DNA from: Intrasporangium oryzae NRRL B-24470
GTDB lineage: Bacteria > Actinomycetota > Actinomycetes > Actinomycetales > Dermatophilaceae
Direction of reading: 5' to 3'
Assembly (NCBI RefSeq): GCF_000576595.1
Contig: NZ_AWSA01000016.1
Coordinates: 33,754 to 97,753, forward strand
DNA: 64,000 bases
Shown: in pieces, positions 37,230 through 47,024 of the stretch
Numbering within the stretch: position 1 is the first letter of the stretch
Layout: each line of letters begins with the position of its first letter
The notes under the pieces: model-generated
The model's database searches: none
The model's input: the letters and a program-made list of their open reading frames with translations, nothing else
Told to the model about the DNA's origin: nothing
Made by a program: the position numbers and the translations under genes

Positions 37230-37810
37230 CGGCGCTGCCCGGGGAGCGGGACGACGCCCTCGGGCAGGGGCGGGATGCCGGCGATCGTGCAGAGCAGGTC
37301 GCCCCACGCACGCAGGTGCTCGGCGAGGTCGCCGCCGGCCGGGGTCCACGACGCCCGGATCTCCATCTCGACGCTCGCCTCGCGGTCGGCGATCCCGGCG
37401 AAGCTCTCGCTGACGACGCGGGTCACGGTCCCGGCCTCCGCCCGCCACGTCAGGCCGCGCTCGGCCACGGAGTCGCTGAGCCAGGACCAGCCGACCGCGC
37501 CGAGCATGGGGTCACCGGCGAGCTCCGGCTCGAGCCGGGCCCGGGCGAACGTCACGATGCGCCACGCGCCGTCCCACGCCTCCGGGCTGGCCGGGTCGTG
37601 CAGCAGAACGAAGCGTCCGGTCGCGAGGTCCTCGTCGGGGTCGGTCGGGTCGGCCACGTCGGCGGTCAGGGCGGCGGCATAAGGGGCGATGCGGGTCGGT
37701 GCCGGGACCTCGGTCAAGCGGATCTCGGAGCGCAGACGGACGTCACGCAGGGCCGCCAGCGCCCTCGCGAAGCTCGCGCCGTGATGCCCCGGCAACGTTC
37801 TCGTGTGCAC
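37226..37810 (-). CDS. DUF3000 domain-containing protein
   Basis: 194 residues, actinobacterial family of unknown function: FARALAALRDVRLRSEIRL at the N-terminus, WRIVTFARARLEPELAGDP, LGAVGWSWLSDSV, ASWTPAGGDLAEHLRAWGDL. Soluble, no catalytic motif recognised. GTG start with TACCCT exactly 7-12 nt upstream and no Shine-Dalgarno, thus probably leaderless. Its stop overlaps the RNase D-like gene. Divergent from hemE. Confidence 0.9.
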   Translation of the reverse strand: MHTRTLPGHHGASFARALAALRDVRLRSEIRLTEVPAPTRIAPYAAALTADVADPTDPDEDLATGRFVLLHDPASPEAWDGAWRIVTFARARLEPELAGDPMLGAVGWSWLSDSVAERGLTWRAEAGTVTRVVSESFAGIADREASVEMEIRASWTPAGGDLAEHLRAWGDLLCTIAGIPPLPEGVVPLPGQRR

Positions 37811-37900
37811 CCGATGAGGGTATGCCGCGTCGACCCTGATGTCCCGAGGGCACGCCGCGTCGTGTGCGGGGCACTGCCGCGTGCGTGGCAGGATTGACCG

Positions 37901-38950
37901 GTGCCGACCGACGCCCCCGCCCCCGCCCGCACCAGTGACCTCGTGCGCGCCGCGCGCCGCGAGCCGGTCTCGCGGACCCCGGTCTGGTTCATGCGGCAGG
38001 CCGGCCGCTCGCTCCCCGAGTACCGCGCGATCCGCGAGGGCATCCCGATGCTCGAGTCGTGCATGCGCCCCGAGCTCGTCACCGAGATCACCCTCCAGCC
38101 GGTCCGCCGGCACGGCGTCGACGCCGCCATCTTCTACAGCGACATCGTCGTGCCGCTCAAGGCGATCGGTGTCGACCTCGACATCGTCGCCGGGGTCGGC
38201 CCCGTCGTGGCCCAGCCGATCCGCGAGGAGCGCGACCTCGACCGTCTCGTCCCGCTGACGCCCGAGCACGTCCCGTACATCACCGAAGCCGTGCGGATGC
38301 TCGTCGCCGAGTTGGGCGGCACCCCCCTCATCGGCTTCGCGGGCGCGCCCTTCACCCTCGCCTCCTACCTCGTCGAGGGCGGCCCCTCGAAGAACCACGA
38401 GAAGACCAAGGCGCTGATGCACGGCAACCCTGCGCTGTGGGACGCCCTGTGCGCCCGCCTCGCCCAGATCTCGGGCGCCTTCCTGCGCGTCCAGGCCGAG
38501 GCCGGGGCGAGCGCCGTGCAGCTGTTCGACTCGTGGGTCGGCGCGCTGCAGCGGGCCGACTACAGCCGGTTCGTCCAGCGTCACTCCGCCGCCGCGCTCG
38601 CCGCCGTCGACGACCTCGACGTGCCGAAGATCCACTTCGGGGTCGGCACGGGCGAGCTGCTCCGCCTCATGGGTGAGGCCGGGGCCGACGTCGTCGGCGT
38701 CGACTACCGCGTGAGCCTCACCGACGCCATCGCCCGTCTGGGTCAGGGGTATGCCGTCCAGGGCAACCTCGACCCGGCCCTGCTCTTCGCGCCGTGGGAG
38801 GTCATCGAGGCGGCCGTGCGGGGGATCGTCGAGGAGGGGCGGCAGGCCCCGGGCCACATCTTCAACCTCGGGCACGGGGTCCTTCCCAACGTCGACCCCG
38901 ACGTCCTGACACGTGTGACGGAGCTCGTCCACGAGGTCTCGGCGCGCTGA
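37901..38950 (+). CDS. hemE: uroporphyrinogen decarboxylase
   Basis: 349 residues. Converts uroporphyrinogen III to coproporphyrinogen III in heme synthesis. [16 protein letters not shown] at the N-terminus and [17 protein letters not shown] are the two family signatures; the catalytic Asp lies in [15 protein letters not shown] start with CAGGAT 7-12 nt upstream and no ribosome-binding site: likely leaderless. Its stop overlaps the murJ start (TGATG). hemY and hemQ follow 3 kb downstream. Confidence 0.96.
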   Translation: MPTDAPAPARTSDLVRAARREPVSRTPVWFMRQAGRSLPEYRAIREGIPMLESCMRPELVTEITLQPVRRHGVDAAIFYSDIVVPLKAIGVDLDIVAGVGPVVAQPIREERDLDRLVPLTPEHVPYITEAVRMLVAELGGTPLIGFAGAPFTLASYLVEGGPSKNHEKTKALMHGNPALWDALCARLAQISGAFLRVQAEAGASAVQLFDSWVGALQRADYSRFVQRHSAAALAAVDDLDVPKIHFGVGTGELLRLMGEAGADVVGVDYRVSLTDAIARLGQGYAVQGNLDPALLFAPWEVIEAAVRGIVEEGRQAPGHIFNLGHGVLPNVDPDVLTRVTELVHEVSAR

Positions 38951-40626
38951 TGGCGCAGGGGTCCCTCGCCCGCTCGAGCCTCGTCATGGTGGGCGGCTCC
39001 TTCGGCTCCCGCGTCCTCGGGGTGGTGCGGTCGGCCCTGCTCACCGCGATCATCGGGACGCTGGCCGCCGGTGACGCGTTCAGCCTCGCCAACTCCCTGC
39101 CCAACGTCTTCTACATGCTCGCCGCGGGCGGCATCCTCAACGCCGTCCTCATCCCCGCACTCTCGCGGGCGATGAAGCTCGAGGACGGCGGCAAGGAGTT
39201 CACCGACCGGGTCGTCACCATGGCCCTCGGGGCGATGCTCCTCTTCACGATCGTCATCACCGCGTGCGCAGGGCTGTTCGTCCGGCTCCTCGACGGCAAC
39301 CGTGGGCAGTCGTTCTCCGACCTGGCCCTGGCGTTCTCCCTCATCTGCCTGCCCCAGATCTTCTTCTACGGCGTCTTCGCGCTCCTCGGACAGATCCTCA
39401 ACGCGAAGGGCCACTTCGGGGCCTTCGCGTGGGCGCCGTTCGTCGCGAACGTCGTGGCGGTGGTCGGGCTGCTGCTCTTCATCGTGCTCTTCCCGGCGCC
39501 GAAGGTCCTCGACGGGGCCGGGCACCGGCTGCCACGCCCTCCCGAGATGTGGACCGGCCCGATGATCTGGCTCCTCGCCGGCTCTGCCACCCTCTCGGTC
39601 GTCGCCCAGGCCGTGTGGCTGATCCCCGCCCTGCGCCGGACCGGCTTCACCTACCGGCCGCGGTGGGGGCTGCGCGGCGTGGGGCTCGGGGGAGTGAGCC
39701 GCCTCGCGCTCTGGGCCTTCGCGGGGCTCGCGATCTCGCAGGTGGGCTTCTTCATCACCCAGTGGGTCCTCAACTACGCGGCCGGCCGCGTCCCCCGCGG
39801 GCAGCCGCCGCTTCGCGGCAACTCGGTCTACGCGATCGCGTTCACGATCTTCATGCTCCCGCACGCGTTCATCGCCGTCTCGATCATCACCGCACTCTTC
39901 CCGCGTCTCGCGCACGCGGCGGCCGACCACGACTACTCGCGGCTGAGGTCCGACTTCCGTCGGGGCCTCACCCTTCCCCTCGTCGCGAACGTGCCGGTGA
40001 TGGCCTTCTTCATGGTGGCGGCGCGGCCGATCGTCGCCCTGCTCAACCCCGGGATCGACGACCTCTCGATCGACCTGGCGGCGGCGGCGCTCGTCGTCAT
40101 GATCATCGGCATCGTGCCCTTCGGGGTCGACCTGCTCTGCTACCGGCTCTTCTTCGCCCTCGAGGACGGCAAGTCGCCACTGGTGATGCAGGTGCTCCTG
40201 ACCGGCACGAGCCTGGCCTGTGGTGCGGCCACGCTGCTGATCGCCCCTCAGTGGGCGCTCGGTGTCATGGCGGCCGGCATGACGCTCGGCAACATCATCA
40301 GCTCGACGACGGGTGTGCTTCGGGTCCGGGGACACCTCGGTCCGCTCGGCCTCATGCGGATCATGGACTCCGCGGCCCGCATCGGCGTCGCGGCGGCGAT
40401 CGCCGGCCTGCTGGCGTGGGGCACCCTCACCGTCCTCTCGCCGATCCTCGGCGACCCGCAGGACCCCGCTGCGACCTCGACCTTCGACCGGATCTTCGGC
40501 AGTGCCGTCGCGATCACCTTCAGCGGCCTCGTCTTCACGGCCGTCTACGTCGGCCTGGCACACGCCTTCCGCGTCCGGGAGGTCCAGGACCTGTCCGACA
40601 TGGTCCGGCGCCGGATCGGTCGCTGA
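38950..40626 (+). CDS. murJ: MurJ/MviN-family lipid II flippase
   Basis: 558 residues, about fourteen membrane segments. SLARSSLVMVGGSFGSRVLG at the N-terminus followed by GDAFSLANSLPNVFYMLAAG is the MurJ family signature with conserved Arg residues of the central cavity. Flips lipid II for peptidoglycan synthesis. The ATG overlaps the hemE stop by 1 nt, so it depends on hemE translation. No C-terminal pseudokinase domain as in some mycobacterial forms. Confidence 0.93.
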   Translation: MAQGSLARSSLVMVGGSFGSRVLGVVRSALLTAIIGTLAAGDAFSLANSLPNVFYMLAAGGILNAVLIPALSRAMKLEDGGKEFTDRVVTMALGAMLLFTIVITACAGLFVRLLDGNRGQSFSDLALAFSLICLPQIFFYGVFALLGQILNAKGHFGAFAWAPFVANVVAVVGLLLFIVLFPAPKVLDGAGHRLPRPPEMWTGPMIWLLAGSATLSVVAQAVWLIPALRRTGFTYRPRWGLRGVGLGGVSRLALWAFAGLAISQVGFFITQWVLNYAAGRVPRGQPPLRGNSVYAIAFTIFMLPHAFIAVSIITALFPRLAHAAADHDYSRLRSDFRRGLTLPLVANVPVMAFFMVAARPIVALLNPGIDDLSIDLAAAALVVMIIGIVPFGVDLLCYRLFFALEDGKSPLVMQVLLTGTSLACGAATLLIAPQWALGVMAAGMTLGNIISSTTGVLRVRGHLGPLGLMRIMDSAARIGVAAAIAGLLAWGTLTVLSPILGDPQDPAATSTFDRIFGSAVAITFSGLVFTAVYVGLAHAFRVREVQDLSDMVRRRIGR

Positions 40627-40661
40627 GGGCCCGCGGAAAGGCCGACGGCGCCGCCCGGTGC

Positions 40662-41798
40662 TCAGTCGCCGGCCGGCGCCGATCCGCCGGTCGCCGGACG
40701 GTTGCGGCCCAGGCGCATGCGACGCACGACCCACGCCACGATCAGGCCGATGAGCAGCCAGGGGAGCAGCACGGCGAGACCCGTGACGATGACTCCCACG
40801 GAGGCGAGCAGGTGGTCCCAGGCAGCCCGGAGCGTGGCCACGAACCCGCTGTCCACCGTCGCGACCGGTGTCACCCCGGCCGTCCACAGGGTCACGGTCA
40901 CGTCGGAGGTCGTCGTGCGGCGCTCGAGCTCGGCCAGGCGCTGGACCAGCGAATCGAGCTCGGCCTGCCGCCGCGTCAGCTCGCTCTCGAGCAGGACGAT
41001 CTGCTGCAGGTCGGTCGCCTTGAGCATGAGCGCCCGGATCGAGGTGATGCTGTCCTGGGCCGGCCCCATCCGCGCCTTGGTGTCGACGTACGTCTCCGTG
41101 ACATCCTCCGACTGGGACGAGCGGTAGGAGACGGTCCCGACCCGGGAGAGCTCGGCGAGCACCGCATCGAGCCGCTCGGCGGGGACACGGATCGTGAGCC
41201 TGGCCTCGTTGACGCCGACCGGTTCGGTCGCGACGGAGGGCTGGGTGCCGTCGGAGGTCTTGGGCGCGCCGCCCGACATTCCGTCGGGGCCGTAGCCGCC
41301 GGTGGGGTCCGACCCCGTGACGACGTTCTCGGAGACGACCTGGCCGTCGGCCGCCGTCGCGATGGCGCGCACCCGCCCGCTCGACGCCGTGAGGTCGGTG
41401 ACCTCGATCCCGAGCCAGGCGGTGCGGGCGATCTTCGGACCGCCCAGCGGGTCGGCGGCAGCGGCCTGCGCGCCTGCCGCGTCTGCCGCGCTGCCCTTGG
41501 CCGGGGCACCCGGAGCAATGCCGGCCGAGTCTGACGCTGAACCCGAGCCTGAGCCTGAGCCTCGACCAGAGGTCGAACCTGAAGCGGGCTCGGGCGCGCC
41601 CGAGCTGCCGTCGACGGCAGCGGAGCCGGCGAACCCGGACGAGCTGGTCGCCGCGCCGCCGCGGCCGTCGCGGGCGGCCAGGCCGACGGGGATCGACAGG
41701 GCCACCAGGGCGATGACCGCGACGACCCACCCGATGGTCTTTCGATGGTCCGCGACGAGACGGTGACGCCGTCCGGTCCTCGCGGTCGTGGCGCTCAT
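40662..41798 (-). CDS. DUF4349 domain-containing membrane protein
   Basis: 378 residues. TM segment at about 24-46, then a long Ser/Gly/Ala-rich low-complexity region (about 50-115), the DUF4349 domain (IARTAWLGIEVTDLTASSGR, LTIRVPAERLDAVLAELS), a coiled coil at about 265-305, and a second TM near 335-358 with a basic cytoplasmic tail. GGAGGAAGGAG lies just upstream of the ATG. Function of the family is unknown; the layout suggests an extracytoplasmic sensor or envelope protein. Divergent from hemY, convergent with murJ. Confidence 0.9.
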   Translation of the reverse strand: MSATTARTGRRHRLVADHRKTIGWVVAVIALVALSIPVGLAARDGRGGAATSSSGFAGSAAVDGSSGAPEPASGSTSGRGSGSGSGSASDSAGIAPGAPAKGSAADAAGAQAAAADPLGGPKIARTAWLGIEVTDLTASSGRVRAIATAADGQVVSENVVTGSDPTGGYGPDGMSGGAPKTSDGTQPSVATEPVGVNEARLTIRVPAERLDAVLAELSRVGTVSYRSSQSEDVTETYVDTKARMGPAQDSITSIRALMLKATDLQQIVLLESELTRRQAELDSLVQRLAELERRTTTSDVTVTLWTAGVTPVATVDSGFVATLRAAWDHLLASVGVIVTGLAVLLPWLLIGLIVAWVVRRMRLGRNRPATGGSAPAGD

Positions 41799-41895
41799 GG
41801 CAGCTCCTTCCTCCTGTCGCCCCGCGGCGACGTCCTGATGGGAAGACACCGGGGCCGGTTCGATCGTTGCGAGGAGCGAGTGGAAGAGTGGCGGC

Positions 41896-43299
41896 ATGGG
41901 TTGTCGCGTTGCGGTGGTCGGCGGTGGGATCACTGGGCTGGCAGCGGCGTGGGAGCTCTCCCGCGCCGGCGTTGTGGTCAGCGTTCTCGAAGGGTCGGAC
42001 CGGATCGGCGGCAAGCTCCGCGTCGACCGTGTGGGTGGCGACCTCATCGACGTCGGGGCCGAGTCGGTCCTCGCCCGGCGCCCGGAGGCCGTGGGCCTCA
42101 TCCGCGAGCTCGGCCTCGGACAACGGCTGACGCACCCGGCGGCCGTCTCCGCGACGATCGTGTCCGGGGGTCGGCAGTGGCCGATGCCGACCGGCACGCT
42201 CATGGGGGTGCCGTCCGACCCCGAGTCGGTCCGCGGGCTGCTCACCGACGCCGAGGTCGAGCGCCTCCACGCCGAGCAGCTCACCGGCCCGACCGGCTCC
42301 GACCTCGCCGTCGGTGCCTTCCTCGACGACCGGCTGGGGCCGGCGGTGACCGACAAGCTCGTCGAGCCGCTCCTCGCCGGCGTCTACGCCGGCCACTCGC
42401 GCGCCATCTCGCTCGAGATGGCGGTCCCCGTCCTCGACCGCGCGGCGCGCGAGGGACGGTCGGTGCTCGAGGCGGCGCGCGAGGCCGCCCGAGCCGCCCA
42501 GGACGGACCGCAGGCCGGCACCCCGGTCTTCGCGACCCTCGTGGGCGGCCTCGGCTCGCTGCCGGACCTGCTCGGCGAGGCGCTGGTGGCGCGGGGGGTC
42601 GAGATCCGCACGGACACCACCGTGCGGGCGGTGCGTCCCGTGGGCGAGGAGTGGGTCCTCGTCTCCGGGCCGACCATCGACGAGCGCGAGGAGCCCTTCG
42701 ACGCCGTCGTCATCGCGACCCCGGCCGCGCCGACGGCGCGCCTCCTCGGACCTGTGGCTCCGGAGAGCGCGCGGCACCTCTCAGGCATCGAGTACGCCTC
42801 GATGGCGATCGTGAGTCTTGTCCTCGACGGACGGCCCGTGGAGCTGGCCACGACGAGCGGGTTCCTCGTCCCCCCGACGGAGCCGCTCACGATCAAGGCC
42901 TCGACGTTCAGCAGCACGAAGTGGCCGTGGTTGCGGGCCGCTCACCCCGACCGCACCTTCCTGCGTGCCTCCATCGGCCGCCACCGGGAGGAGGCGAGCC
43001 TCCAGCGCACCGACGACGAGCTCGTCGAGGTGGCCCTCCGTGACCTGGCGACGGTGCTCGGGAGCCCGCTCACCGGAGTGGTCGGGTCGCACGTCCAGCG
43101 CTGGGGTGGCGGACTACCGCAGTATGCCGTCGGGCACCGTTCCCGGGTCGAGGCGGCGCGAGCGGCCCTGCCGCCGACCCTCGTGCTCGGCGGGGCGGCA
43201 TACGACGGCGTGGGGATCCCCGCGTGCATCGGCTCCGGACGGGCCGCGGCCGGCACGCTCCTGACCCGCCTGCGTGACGCGGGTGCCGACTTGGGATGA
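41896..43299 (+). CDS. hemY: coproporphyrinogen/protoporphyrinogen III oxidase
   Basis: 467 residues, FAD flavoprotein. Dinucleotide motif [18 protein letters not shown] at the start, the [20 protein letters not shown] region and the C-terminal FAD contact [15 protein letters not shown]. In actinobacteria this enzyme oxidises coproporphyrinogen III to coproporphyrin III (the CPD pathway), which agrees with hemQ directly downstream. AAGAGT lies 7-12 nt before the ATG; no Shine-Dalgarno. Also annotated as hemG/cgoX in other genomes. Confidence 0.94.
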   Translation: MGCRVAVVGGGITGLAAAWELSRAGVVVSVLEGSDRIGGKLRVDRVGGDLIDVGAESVLARRPEAVGLIRELGLGQRLTHPAAVSATIVSGGRQWPMPTGTLMGVPSDPESVRGLLTDAEVERLHAEQLTGPTGSDLAVGAFLDDRLGPAVTDKLVEPLLAGVYAGHSRAISLEMAVPVLDRAAREGRSVLEAAREAARAAQDGPQAGTPVFATLVGGLGSLPDLLGEALVARGVEIRTDTTVRAVRPVGEEWVLVSGPTIDEREEPFDAVVIATPAAPTARLLGPVAPESARHLSGIEYASMAIVSLVLDGRPVELATTSGFLVPPTEPLTIKASTFSSTKWPWLRAAHPDRTFLRASIGRHREEASLQRTDDELVEVALRDLATVLGSPLTGVVGSHVQRWGGGLPQYAVGHRSRVEAARAALPPTLVLGGAAYDGVGIPACIGSGRAAAGTLLTRLRDAGADLG

Positions 43300-43306
43300 T
43301 GGCCGC

Positions 43307-44008
43307 ATGAGCGAGAAGCTGACCCCGGCGCAGATGCGAGAGATCAACGAGACGATCCGCTACTCGATGTGGTCGGTGTTCCGGGTCGCCTCCCCCCTCG
43401 GCCAGGACCGACAGGCCCTCGGCGACGAGCTCGACGCGCTGCTCGCGACGGTCGCGGCCGACGGTGTCACCGTGCGCGGCATCTACGACGTCGCGGGCCT
43501 GCGCGGCGACGCCGACTTCATGGTCTGGTGGCACGCCCCGACGATCGAGCAGCTCCAGGCGGCCTACCACGCCCTGCTCCACACCCAGCTCGGCTCGCAC
43601 CTCGAGCCGGTCTGGAGCCAGGCGGCCCTGCACCGCCCGGCGGAGTTCAACAAGAGCCACGTCCCGGCCTTCATGGCCGACGAGGTCGCCCGCAAGTACG
43701 TCTGCGTCTACCCGTTCGTCCGGTCCTACGAGTGGTACCTCCTCGAGGACAGCGAGCGGCGGGACATGCTGCGAGAGCACGGTCAGATGGCCCGCGACTA
43801 CCCTGACGTCCGCGCCAACACGATCGCGTCGTTCGCGCTCGGCGACTACGAGTGGCTCCTCGCCTTCGAGGCCGACGAGCTCTTCCGCATCGTCGACCTC
43901 ATGCGCGACCTGCGGGCCTCCCGGGCCCGGCGTCACGTCCGCGAGGAGGTGCCGTTCTACACCGGTCCGAAGGTCGAGCCGCGGGCGCTCGTCGAGAGCC
44001 TTCGCTGA
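43307..44008 (+). CDS. hemQ: coproheme decarboxylase (chlorite dismutase family)
   Basis: 233 residues. HemQ decarboxylates Fe-coproporphyrin to heme b in the last step of the CPD pathway. The N-terminal [15 protein letters not shown], the [20 protein letters not shown] half and the [17 protein letters not shown] half with the [16 protein letters not shown] motif are typical. It follows hemY by 7 nt. GATGAT lies 7-12 nt before the ATG, so it may have its own leaderless start. Confidence 0.95.
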   Translation: MSEKLTPAQMREINETIRYSMWSVFRVASPLGQDRQALGDELDALLATVAADGVTVRGIYDVAGLRGDADFMVWWHAPTIEQLQAAYHALLHTQLGSHLEPVWSQAALHRPAEFNKSHVPAFMADEVARKYVCVYPFVRSYEWYLLEDSERRDMLREHGQMARDYPDVRANTIASFALGDYEWLLAFEADELFRIVDLMRDLRASRARRHVREEVPFYTGPKVEPRALVESLR

Positions 44009-44066
44009 GGGAGGCCGCCCCGACCCGTCCCACGGAGGCGGGTCCGGTCGCGCTCCCGGCCGGACG

Positions 44067-44444
44067 TCAGCCGTTGCCGTCGAGGTAGCGCGCGACGACA
44101 CCGGCGACGGGGATGAGCAGGAACCACCACCACCTCCCGGTGGCGAGGAAGAGACCCACCGCCACGAACGGGACCAGCCCCATGATGAGCTGGCTCGGGT
44201 TGCGGTGTCGGGCTGCCATCCCGGCCGGCGGTCTCCGCTCGACGACCTGCCCCTTGTCGTCGACCGCGGGCAGGTCGGTGAAGAGGTCGTTGAGCTCCCC
44301 TCGGGTGATCGCGTCCGTCGCCCTGCCCCGCCGGTCTTCGTACTCGTCGGGGTCGAGGCGGCCTGCTGCGAAGTGGAGTGCGAGGAGCTCGAGGGCCCGC
44401 TGCCGCTCAGGCTCGCCGACCCGGATCTCCCTGTCGTCCGTCAT
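44067..44444 (-). CDS. DUF1707 (SHOCT-like) membrane protein
   Basis: 125 residues. The N-terminal DUF1707 domain (IRVGEPERQRALELLALHFAAGRLDPDEYEDR-like core, about 5-60) is followed by one or two membrane segments near the C-terminus (LIMGLVPFVAVGLFLATGRW). Unknown function, common in actinobacteria. TATCGT lies exactly 7-12 nt before the ATG with no Shine-Dalgarno: likely leaderless. Convergent with hemQ. Confidence 0.9.
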   Translation of the reverse strand: MTDDREIRVGEPERQRALELLALHFAAGRLDPDEYEDRRGRATDAITRGELNDLFTDLPAVDDKGQVVERRPPAGMAARHRNPSQLIMGLVPFVAVGLFLATGRWWWFLLIPVAGVVARYLDGNG

Positions 44445-44456
44445 GGGCACACGATA

Positions 44457-44482
44457 GGCCCGCGACCGGGTGGCCGCGGGCC
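44457..44482 (-). terminator. terminator hairpin downstream of msrB
   Basis: GGCCCGCG pairs with CGCGGGCC around a 10-nt loop, 60 nt after the msrB stop on the minus strand and just before the leaderless promoter of the DUF1707 gene. Confidence 0.5.
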
Positions 44483-44541
44483 CACGTGAGCGATCCCAGT
44501 CGCCGTCCCGGCCGAGCCGGTGGGACCGGGCGGGTCGACGC

Positions 44542-44973
44542 TCAGCCCTCGTCGGGGGTGAGACGGAGCGAGATCGAGTTGATGCAGTAGCGCTGGTCCG
44601 TGGGCGTGTCGTACCCCTCGCCCTCGAAGACGTGCCCGAGGTGTGACCCGCACGTCGCGCAGCGGACCTCGACACGCTTCATCCCGAAGGAGCGGTCCTC
44701 GATGTACTCGACCGTGTCACCGGCGAGCGGGGAGTAGAACGACGGCCAGCCGCAGTGGGACTCGAACTTGGTGTCGCTGCGAAAGAGTTCCGCGCCGCAG
44801 GCGCGACACGAGTAGACGCCCTTCGTCTTCGTGTCGGTGTACTCGCCGCGGAAGGCCGGCTCGGTGCCCGCCTGGCGCAGCACGTGGTACTCGGCCGGGG
44901 TGAGCTGGGCGCGCCATTCTTCGTCACTGTGCTGGACGGCATACGACTGCTGGTTCTTCGTCTGGTCGCTCAT
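44542..44973 (-). CDS. msrB: peptide-methionine (R)-S-oxide reductase
   Basis: 143 residues, cytoplasmic repair enzyme for oxidised methionine. Four zinc cysteines C56, C59 (CRAC) and C105, C108 (CATC), catalytic C130 in RYCINSISL, and the core CGWPSFYSPL and GSHLGHVFEG motifs. Standard length, no fused MsrA. No clear partner genes. Confidence 0.97.
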   Translation of the reverse strand: MSDQTKNQQSYAVQHSDEEWRAQLTPAEYHVLRQAGTEPAFRGEYTDTKTKGVYSCRACGAELFRSDTKFESHCGWPSFYSPLAGDTVEYIEDRSFGMKRVEVRCATCGSHLGHVFEGEGYDTPTDQRYCINSISLRLTPDEG

Positions 44974-45173
44974 GTCCTAGCCAACGCCGGCGTACCGGCG
45001 TTTGTGCCCTCGACCTCGGCTCCGGGATCTGACGATGTTCTTACGACGCGCCGGGCTCCGTGGTGCAACCATGGGTGGAACGTCACGAATACGGCCGGAA
45101 TGGCCGCGGCCGCTCCGGGCAGAAGCGTGGCACCGATTCGATCAACGCGTCTGGGTCCGAGATGGAGCCTGCA

Positions 45174-45749
45174 ATGAGCGATCGCTCAGGGGACGGGAAC
45201 GGGGCAGGCGGGCACGCCATGCTCAACGCGGTGATCGGCGTCGTCGGCGCCGTGCTCGCCGCCGTCGCAGGAGTCGTGGCCACCTCTGTGCTGAGCGGTC
45301 GGAGTGACCAGCCGACCAGCCCGAACGCTTTCGTGGGCCCGACAACCAGCAGCCGTCAGGTGGGGACGACGCCCTTCGCCGGCCACCGGGAGTTCCAGCA
45401 CTTCACCGTCCAGGTGAACGAGTTGAAGGGGCCGCGCACGGACGGGTCGGGCTCCTTGATCTACGACCTCATGGTCCGGGTCTGCGTCACCTCGGCTGCT
45501 CCGGACGCGGAGGATGGACGCACACGGATCAGCTGGGACCCATGGACGCTCGTCCTCGAGGACGGACGGAAGATCAGGCCCGACGCGGGGCTGGCCGGCC
45601 TCGTTGGTGCGCTTCCCAGGCAGAAGTACTACAACACCGGCGAGTGCGGCGCCGGGGCCATCCACTTCAGGGTGGGCGACCCGGCCGTGCCGGTCTCAGG
45701 CGTGCGGTACGCGAACGTCCAGGGGGACGTGGCGACCTTCGAACGGTAG
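45174..45749 (+). CDS. membrane-anchored hypothetical protein
   Basis: 191 residues, not recognised by name. One N-terminal TM (about 18-40, AVIGVVGAVLAAVAGVVATS) with an extracytoplasmic domain containing FTVQVNELKGPRTDGSGSL, a beta-rich pattern like DUF4352/telokin-like domains (inference). Two cysteines could form a disulfide. GGAG lies 6 nt before the ATG chosen; an in-frame ATG 12 nt upstream is possible. Confidence 0.75.
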   Translation: MSDRSGDGNGAGGHAMLNAVIGVVGAVLAAVAGVVATSVLSGRSDQPTSPNAFVGPTTSSRQVGTTPFAGHREFQHFTVQVNELKGPRTDGSGSLIYDLMVRVCVTSAAPDAEDGRTRISWDPWTLVLEDGRKIRPDAGLAGLVGALPRQKYYNTGECGAGAIHFRVGDPAVPVSGVRYANVQGDVATFER

Positions 45750-45836
45750 GGACATCCACCGTCTTCGCCACATTCCACGAGGGCACGCCGCGGGACTGGT
45801 CGTGGAGGAGGTGCCGGGTTTGCGACGATGCTCGCC

Positions 45837-47003
45837 ATGGAGCGACGCAACCCCCTCACCCGGCCCGTCCTCGTCGCCGGAGCGGCGGGGGGCGGGTCCC
45901 TCGTGGGGGCGGCGGCGGGGACGGTCGCCGCCGCGGCGTGGTTCGCGCGACGCATCCTGACGCCCGACGCGCTCCTGCCCGACGACGTGGAGATCCTGCG
46001 GCACGACTCCGACACGGTGACCTTCGCGGTCACTGCCGACACGGTGGAGCCCGGGAGGTACGGGGTGTGGCTCGACGGCGGTGCAGGACACCTGCGGGTC
46101 GGAGAGATCGTCGAGCAGGACGACGCGTCGGTCACCCGGAGTCTGCTCGGCGTCGACCGGGGCGCGCTCCGCGACGGTCCGGCCCGGTGGAACCAGTACT
46201 ACTGGTGGGACCGGCCGTCCATCAGCCTCGGGATCCCCGACGAGGACGTCTCCGTCGTGTCCGACGTGGGGCCGCTGCCCGGGTGGGTCGTGCGACCAGA
46301 CGGTGGCTCGAGCGGCGACTGGGCGGTCCTGGTCCACGGCCGGGGGGCCCGGAAGGAGGAGACCCTCCGCGCGGTGCCGGTCCTGCGCGCTGCCGGCTGG
46401 ACGAGCCTCGTGACGGCCTACCGCAACGACCTCGACGCAGCAAAGGGGCCCGACGGGCGCTACAACCTCGGCCTGTCCGAGTGGCGCGACGTCGAGGCGG
46501 CGATGGGTCATGCCATCTCCCACGGTGCCGAGCGCATCGTCCTGCTCGGGTGGTCGATGGGCGGGGCCGTCGTCCTCCAGGCCCTCGACCGGTCGCCCCT
46601 CGCCGACCGCGTCGTCGGCGTGTGCCTCGACAGCGCCGTCGTCGACTGGGGCGACGTCCTCGCGCACCACGCCCGTCTCCACCGCGTGCCGAGCCCGCTC
46701 GTCGGCGTCGCCAAGGGGCTGATGGGCTCCGAGCGGACGAGGCGTCTCGTCGGGGTCCGCGAGCCGATCGACGTGGCTCTCACCGACTGGGTGACCCGCT
46801 CCGCGGAGCTCCGTCACCCGATGCTCGTCATCCACTCCGACGGCGACGACTTCGTCCCGATCGGGCCGGCCGCCGCGCTCGCCGCCCGGCGTCCCGATCT
46901 GGTCCACCTCGAGCGGTGGTCGGTCGCGCGGCACTGCCGCGAGTGGAATGTCGACCCCGAGCGCTGGGAGGGCGTGCTGCGCGACTTCCTCGACGGCCGG
47001 TGA
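45837..47003 (+). CDS. alpha/beta hydrolase with N-terminal membrane anchor
   Basis: 388 residues. One N-terminal TM/signal-anchor (about 10-35), a ~120-residue N-terminal domain, then an alpha/beta-hydrolase fold: VLVHGRGARKEETLR, nucleophile elbow GWSMGGAV with S240, and acid/His in IHSDGDDFVP and SVARHCREW. Resembles serine aminopeptidase-like hydrolases. ATG 45828, in frame, is an alternative start. Substrate unknown. Confidence 0.87.
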   Translation: MERRNPLTRPVLVAGAAGGGSLVGAAAGTVAAAAWFARRILTPDALLPDDVEILRHDSDTVTFAVTADTVEPGRYGVWLDGGAGHLRVGEIVEQDDASVTRSLLGVDRGALRDGPARWNQYYWWDRPSISLGIPDEDVSVVSDVGPLPGWVVRPDGGSSGDWAVLVHGRGARKEETLRAVPVLRAAGWTSLVTAYRNDLDAAKGPDGRYNLGLSEWRDVEAAMGHAISHGAERIVLLGWSMGGAVVLQALDRSPLADRVVGVCLDSAVVDWGDVLAHHARLHRVPSPLVGVAKGLMGSERTRRLVGVREPIDVALTDWVTRSAELRHPMLVIHSDGDDFVPIGPAAALAARRPDLVHLERWSVARHCREWNVDPERWEGVLRDFLDGR

Positions 47004-47024
47004 TCCGGGCTGTGTCCAGGACGG

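Noticed and set aside
38743..42777. 1344-codon open frame on the minus strand across hemE, murJ, DUF4349 and hemY
   Set aside because: It is a shadow of real genes in the opposite frame: Arg/Gly/Asp/Glu-rich, no domain, while the plus-strand and minus-strand genes beneath have clear families.
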